Below are positions 11,649-22,282 of a stretch of DNA of 64,000 nucleotides, in pieces (position 1 is the first letter of the stretch; every line of letters begins with the position of its first letter). Origin of the DNA: Haliotis asinina. Taxonomy: Eukaryota > Mollusca > Gastropoda > Lepetellida > Haliotidae. The stretch covers positions 8,291,501 to 8,355,500 of the forward strand of contig NC_090287.1 of the NCBI RefSeq assembly GCF_037392515.1, in the 5' to 3' direction. Below the pieces are notes generated by a model. That model searched no databases, was not told the origin of the DNA, and was given only the letters and a program-made list of their open reading frames with translations. Made by a program: the position numbers and the translations under genes.

Positions 11649-11874
11649 ACATTCAAACTGTCAACCTCCTGCCAGAAATCCCTTAGTACAGACCAGCACT
11701 GAAAATTGACTGGATGGCAATTGATAATTCAGCCATGGGGGATGTGATGGTGTATTGACAAATAGGTCCAGGGTATAAATTAATGGAATGGACGTATTGA
11801 TACTCAGGATAATTGAGAGATTGGATGATTCCATGTGTCCCTGGAGTCAACTCCAGTGCACAGATAAGTGATAA

Positions 11875-12154
11875 TGTAAATACTAACATCACCTTGTTTA
11901 CATGTGTGATGTAAATACTAACATCACCTTGTTTACGTGTGTGATGTAAATACTAACATCACCTTGTTTACGTGTGTGATGTAAATACTAACATCACCTT
12001 GTTTACGTGTGTGATGTAAATACTAACATTACCTTGTTTACATGTGTGATGTAAATACTAACATCACCTTGTTTACGTGTGTGATGTAAATACTAACATC
12101 ACCTTGTTTACGTGTGTAATGTAAATACTAACATCACCTTGTTTACATGTGTGA
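11875..12154. repeat. 35-bp minisatellite, exactly eight copies
   Basis: Unit TGTAAATACTAACATCACCT plus TGTTTACGTGTGTGA, nearly identical across copies (ACGTG/ACATG and one ATT variant). Ends 36 bp before the TTAA of element copy 2. Confidence 0.96.
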
Positions 12155-12190
12155 TGTACAGTAAGATCTGTGGCTGTTGTCACTCGAGCT

Positions 12191-13553
12191 TTAAAGGTCA
12201 CATGCAACCAAAATTTCAAACATAATTAAAACACAATTATCACTTATTCTTGAAACATAATATACTTTCTTGATTGTGAAAAAAACAAAGAAAGAAAATT
12301 ATAAGCGTACAATCACCAATCAAAAGTGCAATATTTTGTACTTCAGTTTTGTTCCTTCAAACAAAGCACCCAGGAGACCAAACCTTGGTCAGAGAGGTTG
12401 GGTGTGCACTCACAGTGTAATGAAGACTTTTCATTGGCTGGTTCATTTGCAGATACATAGAGGGCTCATTGTGTGTCTATAGAGATGATCTGTTGGGTTG
12501 GCATTTCAGAAGTAAGGAGAGTTATAAGAAAGTAAGATTTTTTATCTATAACAACTTCTTTTATTATACATGATGCAAAATTTTGTATAGATTCAAATGG
12601 AATTGTGAAGCAAAAATGATAACAGTATAAGAATCCATACCGAAAGGTCGCAACATATACAATAGAGGAAGTTGTTATCCATGAATAATGTATATTGAGA
12701 TGTTGGGGTTTGTAAATACATGCTCTCTGCATTTTCGTTCGATCCAAATCAATGACAAATACTGAGATGGTGAACTACTGCATCACTGGAAACTGTCATT
12801 CATCCAAGTACAAAACAGAACTTGAAACTGACAATCTGAGTTGGCACTGATTTCCGTCTGATCCAATACAGTTTGTTTGCAATCCACAGATATAATAACA
12901 CGTCATGTATACAAGTATCACACCTGTCTGTACGTGTAATTACATCAGGTGACAGAGACAGAACCCATGTGCACGAGCCAGAAATCAATGTGTCTTGTTT
13001 ATGGTATATTGCCTGACAGGTGTTAAGGTCAAATTGCATGTGGTCATTGATAGAAGTTGTGTATTGCATATTGTCACAATCAACATGTCTTTCTATGTTT
13101 CCATAAACATGTATTTAAACATTACAGTTTTCAAACTGAGCATTTTTCCGCATTGAAATTAGTATTTCTAATGCTACTCTATATTAACCTGGTTTGCAAA
13201 TCTGCATGTATGGTACCACTGTATATTTATTGTTGTAGCCCCAAGATTCTTGTAATCACAAGAAACATCTCTGTTCTCCAACTTTGACCATATCGATAAG
13301 TCCTTTTACGCATCACTTGCTGTGTTTGTACGGGTTGCCTTCCCAGTGCATACACTAAAGTCTCAGCACAGCTTGTGAAACCATTTTTTTCACCCAGCTC
13401 TAGTGGAAAATTAGTGAATCATTTAAACTGTGATTTCGCAGGCTTTTTTTCATCACATTATTTTACAATTTTATAAGATGAATTTGCATAATTTCCATAA
13501 CGAAAGTTATCAGAATCTGCAAAGTTGTGTTTAGTGTTGCATGTGACTTTTAA
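12191..13553. mobile_element. TTAA-flanked non-autonomous DNA transposon, copy 2
   Basis: TTAA at 12191-12194 and 13550-13553; inverted ends AGGTCACATGCAACC and GTTGCATGTGACTT. Interior 1355 bp, co-linear with copy 1 but clearly diverged by many substitutions and small indels, and lacking the CpG-rich stretch present in copy 1 near 9150-9260. Same orientation as copy 1. Confidence 0.82.
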
Positions 13554-13747
13554 CATAAACAGTCTTAATGCTACATTTAATGATACATGAAAGATTAGAC
13601 CAGGATAATTTGGTGTATCAGATTTGTACTTGCGCCAGTCTATTTAATCAGACATATATGCTTTTTAATTTTGTTGATGCAGTTTTCAGTGTGATGCAAA
13701 TGCAGTTTGGGTAGTTGCCATTACACCTTTCAAGATCTATCCATGTA

Positions 13748-13929
13748 CAGAGGAAGCTGTCTAATCTGGCACTCATTGGGACTGAGGAAATAATCCGCTT
13801 TAAACAATGTGCTGGATTGCAGTGCTGATGATGAATGTGCATGTACATGCCACGGAAGGGACTTGGGTTTTATGCCGGTGTTGACAACTTGCTGGATTAG
13901 ACAGATGCCGGTTATTACAGCTTCCACTG
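13748..13929. mobile_element. Tigger/pogo-like MITE, 182 bp
   Basis: Inverted ends CAGAGGAAGCTGTCTAATCT and, reversed, CAGTGGAAGCTGTAATAACC, each flanked by TA (13746-13747, 13930-13931). Begins CAG as in pogo/Tigger elements. No coding capacity. Confidence 0.75.
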
Positions 13930-14349
13930 TATTTGATTAATGAACTGATGAAAGTATCTTGTTGCTCAAGGGTATAATTCATGCCCCATTTGTACAATTT
14001 AGATGTATTGTTTGTTTATTCCAGGATGCTTGAGTTGTAAATGTCTCATTTTGTCTACAGGTTCTGTTTAGCAACAATGTTATGTTTTTCGTTCAGTATT
14101 ATTGTATAGTATTGTTTTTTAATATATTTAACCATTTTAGATATATTTTGTATGCTGGTCCCACTTTTAAATATTTTTTAGCATCCAATCCTCAATATTT
14201 TATTGCAAATGCATCAGTTGCAAAGCTGACAAGATGTGGCCGTGAACCACCCATAGGTACATATATACTCTTCAAAAGAAGTTAAAGAACAACCAAGGCC
14301 TGAATTTTTCTAGAGTTGACAATGATTATGTGCCATGGCAGTTTAACAG

Positions 14350-14475
14350 TAGTGAGTGAGTTAAGTTTTAAACCACACTCAGCAAAATTCCAGCTACGTC
14401 GTGGCGGTCTGTAAATAATCGAGTCTGCACAAGACAATCCAGTGGTCAACTGCATGAGCATCGATCTGCACAACT
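14350..14475 (+). repeat. SINE-like repeat (GTGAGTGA family)
   Basis: Starts GTGAGTGAGTTAAGTTTTAA, followed by CAGCAAAATTCCAGCTACG, GGCGGTCTGTAAATAATCG and CATGAGCATCGATCTGC. Truncated at the 3' end. Immediately upstream (14262-14300) is a diverged Tc1-type terminus ATATATACTCTTCAAAAGAA. Confidence 0.82.
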
Positions 14476-14479
14476 AGAA

Positions 14480-15015
14480 GGAGGAAGCAAGAAATGAGAA
14501 TATTGGGTATTCCTTAATGCCCTTGATTTTTGTATTACATCACTCACTGGGACCAGAATACTAAATTCAAACATTCTTTATTGTCTTTTATGATTTCATG
14601 TGCAATTAATGATAGCATTGTATGCCGGTTTAACAAACCTGGAACTTTAGTATAACAATGTACTGATAATGGCTGTTACATTTATAGTATGTTCTGTATA
14701 GTATAGATACACTGTTGGTTTATACTACGTAGGTGTTATAGATGTCTCAGCAGTTCAATGTCATTCAGTGTTTTGAAATATATAACCTACAAGACTATTT
14801 TTCTATCAAAAGGTGAACATTACTAATAAAACATCAAAGATGGAGATGTCTTTTATATTTTTCGTGAGTGACTGAGTGAGTTAGGTTTTCTGCTGCTTTC
14901 AGCAGATTGTCAAAGTTTTTTTTTGCTGGTGGTAAAAATCAACATCGTATTGCTTTAAGTGTTCAATAGGAGAAAACGACTTGGATGTTGGGGTAACCCT
15001 TCCTCTCTCAAGAAG
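14480..15015. other. Intergenic, no gene seen
   Basis: AT-rich sequence with a short GTGAGTGACTGAGTGAG run at about 14863, probably the 5' edge of another damaged interspersed repeat. Confidence 0.4.
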
Positions 15016-15019
15016 CCCA

Positions 15020-15130
15020 GGTGTCCTTCCCCAGATGGATCAAATGTGTGAAGCCAATGTCCCTTCTTGATATTGCTGGAATATTGCTAAAAGTGGCAGG
15101 CATAAAGTCATACTCGAACTCACTCGTGTA
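15020..15130 (+). repeat. tRNA-derived SINE, tail part
   Basis: Contains AATGTGTGAAGCCAATGTC, GATATTGCTGGAATATTGCT, AAAAGTGGCAGGCATAAAG and a CTCACTCG tail, matching the complete copies at 15.95 and 36.9 kb. The tRNA-like head is too diverged to recognise. Confidence 0.7.
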
Positions 15131-15947
15131 AATCAGTTCACACTAAAAATCAGGCCAAAATACATCTACATGTATAATTATTTGGGGCCTATTTGATTCC
15201 AAAGATGTTTATTGGTTTGTGTTGTATCAGGGGATGGAGGAAATATAAATTTATTTTGGGAACCATCCGTACATCTCGAGAACTAGCATAATGAGTAGGT
15301 TTAATTATTGCAATTGTCTAGTAATCTCCTTCAACTGCTTGCGAGTGAGGTATCTTTTATAACTGAAAACGTGCTGCTTCAAAATATATTTCAAGATGTT
15401 TTATGAGCGCTTCTTGTAACTTAACCTTCATATGAATGTGTTCAGCTAGAAATGTATATAAACTAATCACGATTGTTGTGGGGAATTTGGCCATGAGTTA
15501 GTGACCGCAGGAACAATGCCACTGTGTCAGGTTTCAGGTGGGGTTTAATATTTCAAAATTTCTAGGTATGATGCCGATCTAAGGAAATTTACTCCACTGG
15601 GAAGCAAGGGTGTGAATACAAGACAAAGGTTCCCTCGTGAAAGCCATGACAAACCACGATTACTTAGATTTAAACCCAAGCAGGCCACGACTAAGGGATG
15701 CAACTATTCACTGTGGGTTGAAGTCCCACCATACCATGGGGGCTAGTACTGCGGGTCTGTCAACTCACAGTACATTCAGACGCCATCTACCTGTATGTGG
15801 TCTCACCTACAATGACACATTTTGGATAGCATATCAGTTTCTTGAGGATAACAACAACAATAATTGCAAATTAAACTGAAAGTTCATTGCAAACAAATGT
15901 ATGAAATTTATTAAATATCTTCCCTTAATAAACAGTTTCAAAATGTG

Positions 15948-16115
15948 TTGAAGTAGCCTAGTGGTTAAAGCATTTGCTCATCACACCAAATTAAGTCCCA
16001 GGTTCGATTCCCCACATGGGCACAATGTGTGAAGCCCATTTCTTGTGTGACCTGCCATGATATTGCTGAAATATTAATATGAGAGGAGTAAAAACATACT
16101 CTTACTCAATCATAC
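15948..16115 (+). repeat. tRNA-derived SINE
   Basis: tRNA-like head GTAGCCTAGTGGTTAAAGC, an internal B box GGTTCGATTCC at 16001-16011, then CACAATGTGTGAAGCCCATT and GATATTGCTGAAATATTAA, and a CTTACTCAATCAT tail. Too degenerate and extended to be a tRNA gene. Confidence 0.82.
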
Positions 16116-16939
16116 GAAATTATGTTGAAATATTACAGTATCACGTCTTGTGAATATTTATATATAAACACATTAATACGACTCACGTGTTAGTTGGTTT
16201 ATGTCTTGCGTTTCCCCAGTATGCCACTAGGATTCATTAAAAATAAAAGTCCTACCACTCTCCACTTTTGAGAAAGCTAATGTTTTAGGCTCGTTAACGG
16301 TATTTGCGATGTGACCTCACACTGATTTGTGATTTGACATTTTGACATTGAAATGACAGAAATATGAAGAAGGGAAACAGAAAATTTGAATTTAAATGTT
16401 GCATCATTCATATTGTGAGTGCATGTTAAAGATCCTTGGCCAAAGTCACAGAGCTCGGGATAGGTATTCCACATTTCCTCGTAGCTTGTTTATTCAATAA
16501 ATGTTGCCATTCGTCGTTAGGTGAGCTTGGGGCAAATAATCCATAATCCCCCGCACTTCATTCTATAAATGTTGCTTTTCGTCGTTACGAAAACAATCAT
16601 AATTGACAAAGTAAACGAAAAGATAAAAGTCGCTGCGAAACTGCATTCCACGATCTTCCAGCCAATATAACTGATCTATTAACAGAATCCTGGTGATGTT
16701 TTTGTCTGAGCTATTCCAAGGGCATCTAGATACCTGTGTCCAGCGACCGTCATTCTCTTTAACTTATAAAGCTGACACATGGGGTCCAGTATCACAAGAC
16801 GTCACAATTTGTTGTACCAGCTTTTGATTATCGAGGTTCGAATCCAGTTTTCTAATATGATGTTTGTTTTTTCATTCTGTCGCTGACGATTTTTGCTGAT
16901 TTTGTCGTTGTTTCGCACCCCACTCGGCAATATCCAATA

Positions 16940-17205
16940 AAATCTGAATCATGAAGACCAGGTGGTTGACATAATAAGCATCGACCCATGCGATTTGAAC
17001 CTGATGACGTGCAATCAACTGTGTCACCAAGCCCGACCACCCGATTCTTTAATGTCACCTTTTCTTTCTTTAATGTCACCACACAACAAAGCTAAACCTC
17101 TCTTGGGGGGATTTCCTCGAAGTTCTGGTCTGTCTGCTCAGGACTGCGTCCTGGTGTTCCCCGTCATTGTATTGCTGGAATATTGCTAAAAGTTGCGTAA
17201 AACAA
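16940..17205 (+). repeat. Two adjoining SINE fragments
   Basis: 16940-17080 resembles the GTGAGTGA family (CAACTGTGTCACCAAGCCCG, ACCACCCGATTC); 17150-17205 is a tRNA-SINE tail (GTATTGCTGGAATATTGCTA then AAAGTTGCGTAAAAC). Both are diverged. Confidence 0.65.
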
Positions 17206-17209
17206 AACT

Positions 17210-17660
17210 TGCTTGTACTGTTCCTACGTCTCCCAATGCATCCAACATGTTCGACAAAACGTCGGGGTCAAGTCTTTATGACCGGTACCATATTGGAATA
17301 ATTCATTATCATTGCTGCCCACTTCATCCTTGTACATACTACAATAAGGCGCACTCCCACTTGCCTCTTACTACTTGTTACATGCCGCCACTGTTACCAC
17401 ATCAGCCACGCCTGGATTAACACTCCCTGGCTTCCCTTGTCCATTATACCCACCCCATCTGGGTAAACAACCCTCCTGGCTTCCACTTCTGTCCATCTAC
17501 CTATTAACTACTGACTTCCTTTGTTATACTGTTGTTGTTCCCACGTGTACATAAGTAGCTCGTTGTACTCCATTGTTTCATTCACCTGATGAAGAAGCAA
17601 GAATATGCTTCGAAGCGTCGTAACTCTTCACAATAAAGAAGTTGTCATCCCCCAAAAAAA
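17210..17660 (+). mobile_element. Penelope-like retroelement tail, remnant
   Basis: C-rich, low-G block ending in CACCTGATGAAGAAGC, a short loop, GCTTCGAAGCGTCGTAAC and ACAATAAAGAAGTTG. The pattern CTGATGA, short stem-loop, CGAA, AATAAAGAAGTTG is typical of the terminal part of Penelope-like elements, where hammerhead ribozyme motifs are known. No reverse transcriptase is present. The left boundary is uncertain. Confidence 0.5.
17582..17625 (+). ncRNA. Hammerhead-ribozyme-like core
   Basis: CTGATGA followed by a perfect 5-bp stem (GAAGC/GCTTC) with a short AT loop, then GAAG where an active type I hammerhead has GAAA. The Penelope-like context supports the idea. The changed A suggests it is degenerate. 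No cleavage site could be assigned. Confidence 0.35.
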
Positions 17661-17664
17661 CTTG

Positions 17665-19090
17665 GGCGCCGAGTTTCCTTACACAAGAGGAGAGATGACT
17701 TTTTAAAAACCCATATTGTTTAGTGTGTAATTGCCTACATCGCCAACAAGAACAAGGCTGGCTAATTAGGATGAAAAATGGGTTATCTCCCAACTGACAG
17801 ACGCCCATTTGACAGACAGACGATTGACAGACACTGAACAGGTAGGTTAATTAGGGTAACACCTTTAGGTATAATGGACCAGCCCACTGTCTAATGGAAC
17901 AGATTAGGATGAGCCTGTAACAGGTTCGTTATTGAGTAGTACCTTCTCTTTTCAAAATTGTTTTACTATCAATTACTATCAAATATACAAACAGGCTTGC
18001 CACACAGAGGATTGATTGTGTTTTGATTGAAGCATATTGCATTGATTCACGAACAGGGTTTGGCACAAGGTTTCCAAATACAAAAGCCCTTTCCCTTTCA
18101 AGAAAGTAATGAAAAAAACTCCCCACATCCATAGCCACATTGACATGATGGGGCATTTTTTCATATTTATTCAGAATAAATCTCATTTAAGTGTACCGAT
18201 CATGTATCTTAATCTTGTGTGGAAAACATTTAACATCCTTATTCCATATGAATATTCTGGTTCACAATTTTCTTTCACGTAGCTATAGGATTTACGTAAC
18301 GCAACAGCAATTTCTAAGTATTATTCCACACTTTAATTGTTGGTTGAAGCAACGATGATGTTGAGTCTTGTATGTGGTTGGCTAAAATTATTTCAGCTCC
18401 TAAACTCATAGCTTGTCTGGTTGCCGATAACTAAAGTCATTTTATACCTCTGTATACCTCATTTTCTTCTTTCCATTAGAACAGTCCACTTTCAGATCAT
18501 AGTGGTGACGTTCGTTTATCATTACGTAATCTGTGGTCAACAGACCATGGAGAGTTGTTTTAAGACGGTAGGCGAATGGAAGTGTAGGCGATTAGAGAAC
18601 AACCCCTTGAACCTTACTTATACACCATCTCTCGTACATAAACTCACTGATTTGTTCGACTTGGGGCGTAAAACAGGTCGTTTTCTCTCCCCAAGTAGGG
18701 ATGAAGATTAATTTGCCACACTTGCCACTGGTATTTGCTTCCCTGCCGACTGGGCTGGTTCAGTTGTGCCATTTTTTCACTGTTTGCAGACTGGGCCTTC
18801 TTTCATCTAGACTAACATGAACCATTACATTAGAATAATGCTGACTGTTGTGCTGAGTTACATCGGCTTCACAAAGAAACCATACATACATCGATCAACT
18901 CCACGTACCAACTGTCTGAAACCATTATTTCGGTATTTCATTGACAATTTCTAACACAATTTGTGAATACCGTTGGTGGAAATTGATTAACATTCTTCAG
19001 TTGAAATCTATAACGTTAACAGATACGTAACCATCGTAACCATTATTAAGTTATCCTACCACACTTTGGCCTAACCTTGTCGCATGATTG
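17665..19090. other. Intergenic, no gene recognised
   Basis: AT-rich sequence, including a TTGACAGAC repetition at 17800-17835. ORFs of up to about 96 residues occur but none resembles a known family or has convincing splice context. Confidence 0.4.
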
Positions 19091-19093
19091 CGT

Positions 19094-19180
19094 AACAGTA
19101 GTAGTCGTCGTAGTAGTAGTAGTCGTCGTAGTAGTAGTAGTAGTGGTCGTCCTCGTCGTGGCAGTAGGAGGTGGAGGAGT
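19094..19180. repeat. Trinucleotide GTA/GTC microsatellite
   Basis: Runs of AGTAGTAGTCGTCGTAGTAG that read as poly-Ser/Arg on one strand and poly-Thr on the other; these are repeat artefacts, not protein. Confidence 0.93.
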
Positions 19181-19330
19181 GCCACATGGTCGAAAGTAGG
19201 AGGATTGGATGTTTACATAGCGCACATCTTCAGACAACTATTACATGCTCTAGGCGCTGGCATATTTTCCCTCTTTCATTGGATATCAGTCTCAACTCCC
19301 TGGGGAACATACAACTCTTGCAGCCACCAG

Positions 19331-19438
19331 GGCCTAGATTTTCGAAGCTCTCTTAGCGCTACGATAGTCGTTAGTGCCATGCATTAACATTAACTTACGA
19401 CTATCGTAGCGCTAAGAGAACTTCGAAAATCTAGGGCC
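19331..19438. mobile_element. Hairpin (fold-back) MITE
   Basis: Two arms of about 44 bp in inverted orientation, almost perfectly matching: GGCCTAGATTTTCGAAGCTC with TCTTAGCGCTACGATAGTCG on the left, its reverse complement at 19395-19438, and a 20-bp spacer. No ORF. Confidence 0.88.
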
Positions 19439-19439
19439 A

Positions 19440-20633
19440 GACCCACCAAGTTATTGTGGCTTTCTCATCCTTACCAGGTACCCATTCATAGCTTGGTGGT
19501 CTTGGACACATAGTCACAGTCCTTGGTCCAAGTTCACTGCACGTTGCTGTACCCGAAGTTGGGTGTTTGCACGTATTCATGTGTCCACCATCTGGTCATT
19601 CACCATCGGATTCGTGGTTTCTTTTAAGAGCATTGGGTTGTGTACTGTACACAAAGGGTTGTGGCAGCACTGAAAGAGTCTGCACGCAAAGTACGACTCC
19701 AAGGCTTTTACACCCGGTCACAGGTGGGCCCGCCAGCTTGCCCACAATGCCCCTATGCTTCAAAGCACAACGTGGAATATAATTGATTATGTGGGATCGT
19801 GCTTGAAATTATAATCCACATGTATATTTAAGAGCTGTCTTTAAGTAATCAAAGGTAAGTACATGCAGCACAACAAAGTCTGGATTATTTCCACAGCACA
19901 AGTTAATGTAGTACTCAAGAGTAGTTTAACTTGACCTGCAAAGTGTGCTTCAGTCTACATAGTCTGTCCATCAGACCTGGGGGTAAATGTTTGAAAAGGA
20001 TTCTAGTTCAAGTCTAGAAACATTTCGCATGTCTAGATTGCCTTAAACGGGCAATGTTCAGGTTTTTAATGTAATTTCAGTTTTCTACCGATACATTTTT
20101 TTCTATTAAGGTACCTTTATTGATAGGACTAAAAATTTGGACTCAATGCTGAATCTTGTATTAGATGTTACAGGTCGCTCAGTATACTTCTGTAAAACCG
20201 TGGACCCACAGCTGTCAACACATGGTATTTATATTACAACTGAAACATGTAAAAATGTTACAGTACATTATGATAATAATGATATGGAGAATGTTAAAAC
20301 GTTTGTTTTACACGGGTAGTGAATATTGACATCTGATGGTGGAGTTGGATTCGCGCGGAGTGTTACCGTCTTTCGATCCAAGTAACAGCTGCACCTCTCA
20401 GAATACATATTGACCATTCAGTGGTGGCAGGTTGAGTTCACCCAATAGAATTTCTGGTGTCGGTGGTAAAGTTATTGAATTGTAGACACATACAGGACAC
20501 TACGTGTAAAGCTGTCGTGGCAGACGACATGCAAAATTTCACTGGTCTTGTGATTGAGGTGTGATACTTATGACAAAGCTGAAGATTTAATCTCCCCTTT
20601 ATCTGGACAATCTCAAACACCAGCAAACAGAAG
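19440..20633. other. Region upstream of the TMED gene
   Basis: No gene recognised. The proximal part (about 20340-20633) should hold the promoter and 5' UTR of TMED. No TATA box at a convincing distance was found. An ORF at 20137-20319 was considered and rejected. Confidence 0.4.
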
Positions 20634-21299
20634 ATGGAATATAGCCGTTTATTCAACGTGTGTGTTTTATGTGCTTTTCTTATGTCCTCTGTTTACGGGA
20701 AAAAGTATGTAGGAGGTGATTACACGTTTGAGCTACCCGACAAGGAAAAGACGTGCTTTTCGGAAATATTCACAGACACTTCTAAGATACTGTTTGAATT
20801 TAAAGTGATTCGAGGCGGAAACAACGACGTGAATGCCAGAGTGATTTCCCCCACTGGGAAAATTGTTTACAAACAAGAGAAGATATCTGGGGACATTGTC
20901 ACAATGGAACCAACATTGGGTGAATGGAAATATTGTTTCAACAATGAATTTTCGTCCATATCTCATAAGACAATATTCTTTAGTATCCGTCCATTTAATG
21001 TGGACTCCCTTTCAAAGGAAGCTGGCGAAAAACAGGTGCCTACAGTGAAAGTCGCCTCTGAAATGTCGATGGACGAAATTCATGTTATGATGTCTCACGT
21101 CAAAGAATTCCAAACAAGGTATCGTCTGCGCGAATCTGTAGGCCGCCATATTGCCGAACAACTTAACGGGCGCGTCATGTGGTGGTCTTTAGCCCAAGCA
21201 GTTATTGTATTGCTAACAGGGTTTGGACAAGTCATGATCTTTAAGACATTTTTCACCGAACGCAGGAAGACATCGAAACCGGGAGACGTCGAAACATGA
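20634..21299 (+). CDS. p24 family cargo receptor, TMED3/TMED7-like (gamma), single exon
   Basis: Type I membrane protein of COPI/COPII vesicles moving cargo between ER and Golgi; 221 residues, a normal p24 length. Residues 1-22 form a signal peptide (MEYSRLFNVCVLCAFLMSSV, cut near YG). The GOLD domain follows (about 28-115), with the paired cysteines Cys41 and Cys101 in KTCFSEI and EWKYCFNNEFSSISHKT. A coiled-coil region (about 140-180) has the signature RYRLRESVGRHIAEQLNGRV, very close to [20 protein letters not shown] of TMED7. A transmembrane helix spans about 182-203. The short tail has FF at 206-207 for COPII export and RRK at 210-212, the place of the COPI-binding basic motif. The start codon is in strong context (AAGATGG). 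The entire ORF has no intron, whereas vertebrate TMED3/7 genes are split, so it may be a retrocopy or an intron-loss lineage. The frame is intact. Confidence 0.95.
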   Translation: MEYSRLFNVCVLCAFLMSSVYGKKYVGGDYTFELPDKEKTCFSEIFTDTSKILFEFKVIRGGNNDVNARVISPTGKIVYKQEKISGDIVTMEPTLGEWKYCFNNEFSSISHKTIFFSIRPFNVDSLSKEAGEKQVPTVKVASEMSMDEIHVMMSHVKEFQTRYRLRESVGRHIAEQLNGRVMWWSLAQAVIVLLTGFGQVMIFKTFFTERRKTSKPGDVET

Positions 21300-21384
21300 A
21301 CAGAGCTGGACAATAGGGTGAAGGTCGTTGCTGAAATCTGTGTTTAAGCAGTGTAGAAAACCGGTAGCGCCGTAGTCAGGCCCA

Positions 21385-21700
21385 CTTAGGTATCACGTCA
21401 TGTCATGTAATATGACGTTTTCATGATGTAACTGGTCAGCTGACATGGTAAACCATTCACTGTTTGTATCTTGTATTGTATGTGCAATGTTTGTGTAGAA
21501 TACCAGTGTCGTTGTTAAGCATACCAGTATCGCTGTATTAAGCTCATATCATTTAGTTATCACCAAGAAAGTTTGTCATGTCATCTCATGTTATGTCATG
21601 TAATATGATGCCATCATAATGAAATTGATTACTTCTCAAGGTAAGCTTGTAACCTGTTTGTTGTATTGTGAGCTCAATGTTTGTGTAGAATAAACTCTAT
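21385..21700 (+). repeat. Duplicated 3'-UTR module of TMED
   Basis: Two diverged tandem copies about 190 bp apart. Each has GTCATGTCATGTAATATGA-like sequence, then TTGTATTGT and CAATGTTTGTGTAGAATA. Only the second copy carries a complete AATAAA. Confidence 0.7.
21689..21694 (+). terminator. Polyadenylation signal AATAAA for TMED
   Basis: AATAAA in GTGTAGAATAAACTC, 390 bp after the TMED stop and the first canonical hexamer on this strand. Confidence 0.6.
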
Positions 21701-21770
21701 GTATGGCATCATGAGATGAGGTATCTGAAGTGTTTTGAGAAAGTGCTCTTTCTCACCAATAAGAACCCTC

Positions 21771-21844
21771 AAAACATAATAAAATAATAGTTAAAGATGA
21801 GGAGTCGATGATGTAGTTTCCACAGTTTATTCTGGAAGTGTGAC
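21771..21844. repeat. 74-bp direct repeat, uninterrupted copy
   Basis: Begins AAAACATAATAAAATAATAG and ends TTATTCTGGAAGTGTGAC. The second copy, 467 bp downstream (22238-22282 plus 23799-23831), is split by a Tc1 insertion. The flanks of the two copies differ, so this is a dispersed short repeat of unknown type. Confidence 0.88.
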
Positions 21845-22237
21845 TATTACAGCACGATACATAATACACATCACAATCATCACAACACACCTGCAAATAT
21901 GAAAGAATGAACAATTATCTATAATATTTAGTTCACCTTGCATTGACATTTCAATGTAAATACAATAATAGTTTTGTACACAGTAGCCATATCAATATTT
22001 ACAGTTAGTTGGAATATTTACTAAGGGAGACAAGAAAGATAATTATTATAATGATTCATCCCTTAATAAATAAAACATATATACATAAATAACGTTTCAC
22101 ACAAACAAAGACTGAACATAAACATTAACATTATACCTTAATATAAATTTATCCTGTCTGACTTAACAATATGTAAAGAGACTTAATTGATGATTGAAAT
22201 AGACTAAGTTACGAAATAAAACATAGTTGCTTACCTT
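21845..22237. other. AT-rich spacer between the 74-bp repeats
   Basis: Very AT-rich sequence with no ORF or recognised element. Confidence 0.5.
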
Positions 22238-22282
22238 AAAACATAATAAAATAATAGTTAAAGATGAGGAGTCGCTGGTGTA

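Noticed and set aside
16001-16011. tRNA-like B box and head, considered as a tRNA gene
   Set aside because: Arms do not pair as a tRNA, and the sequence continues into the SINE body seen elsewhere in the window.
19046-19387. Poly-Ser/Arg and poly-Thr ORFs
   Set aside because: Produced by the GTA/GTC trinucleotide repeat.
20137-20319. ORF of 60 residues upstream of TMED, with an AAG acceptor-like site before it
   Set aside because: No family resemblance, ordinary AT-rich composition, no partner exon in phase. Kept only as part of the upstream region.
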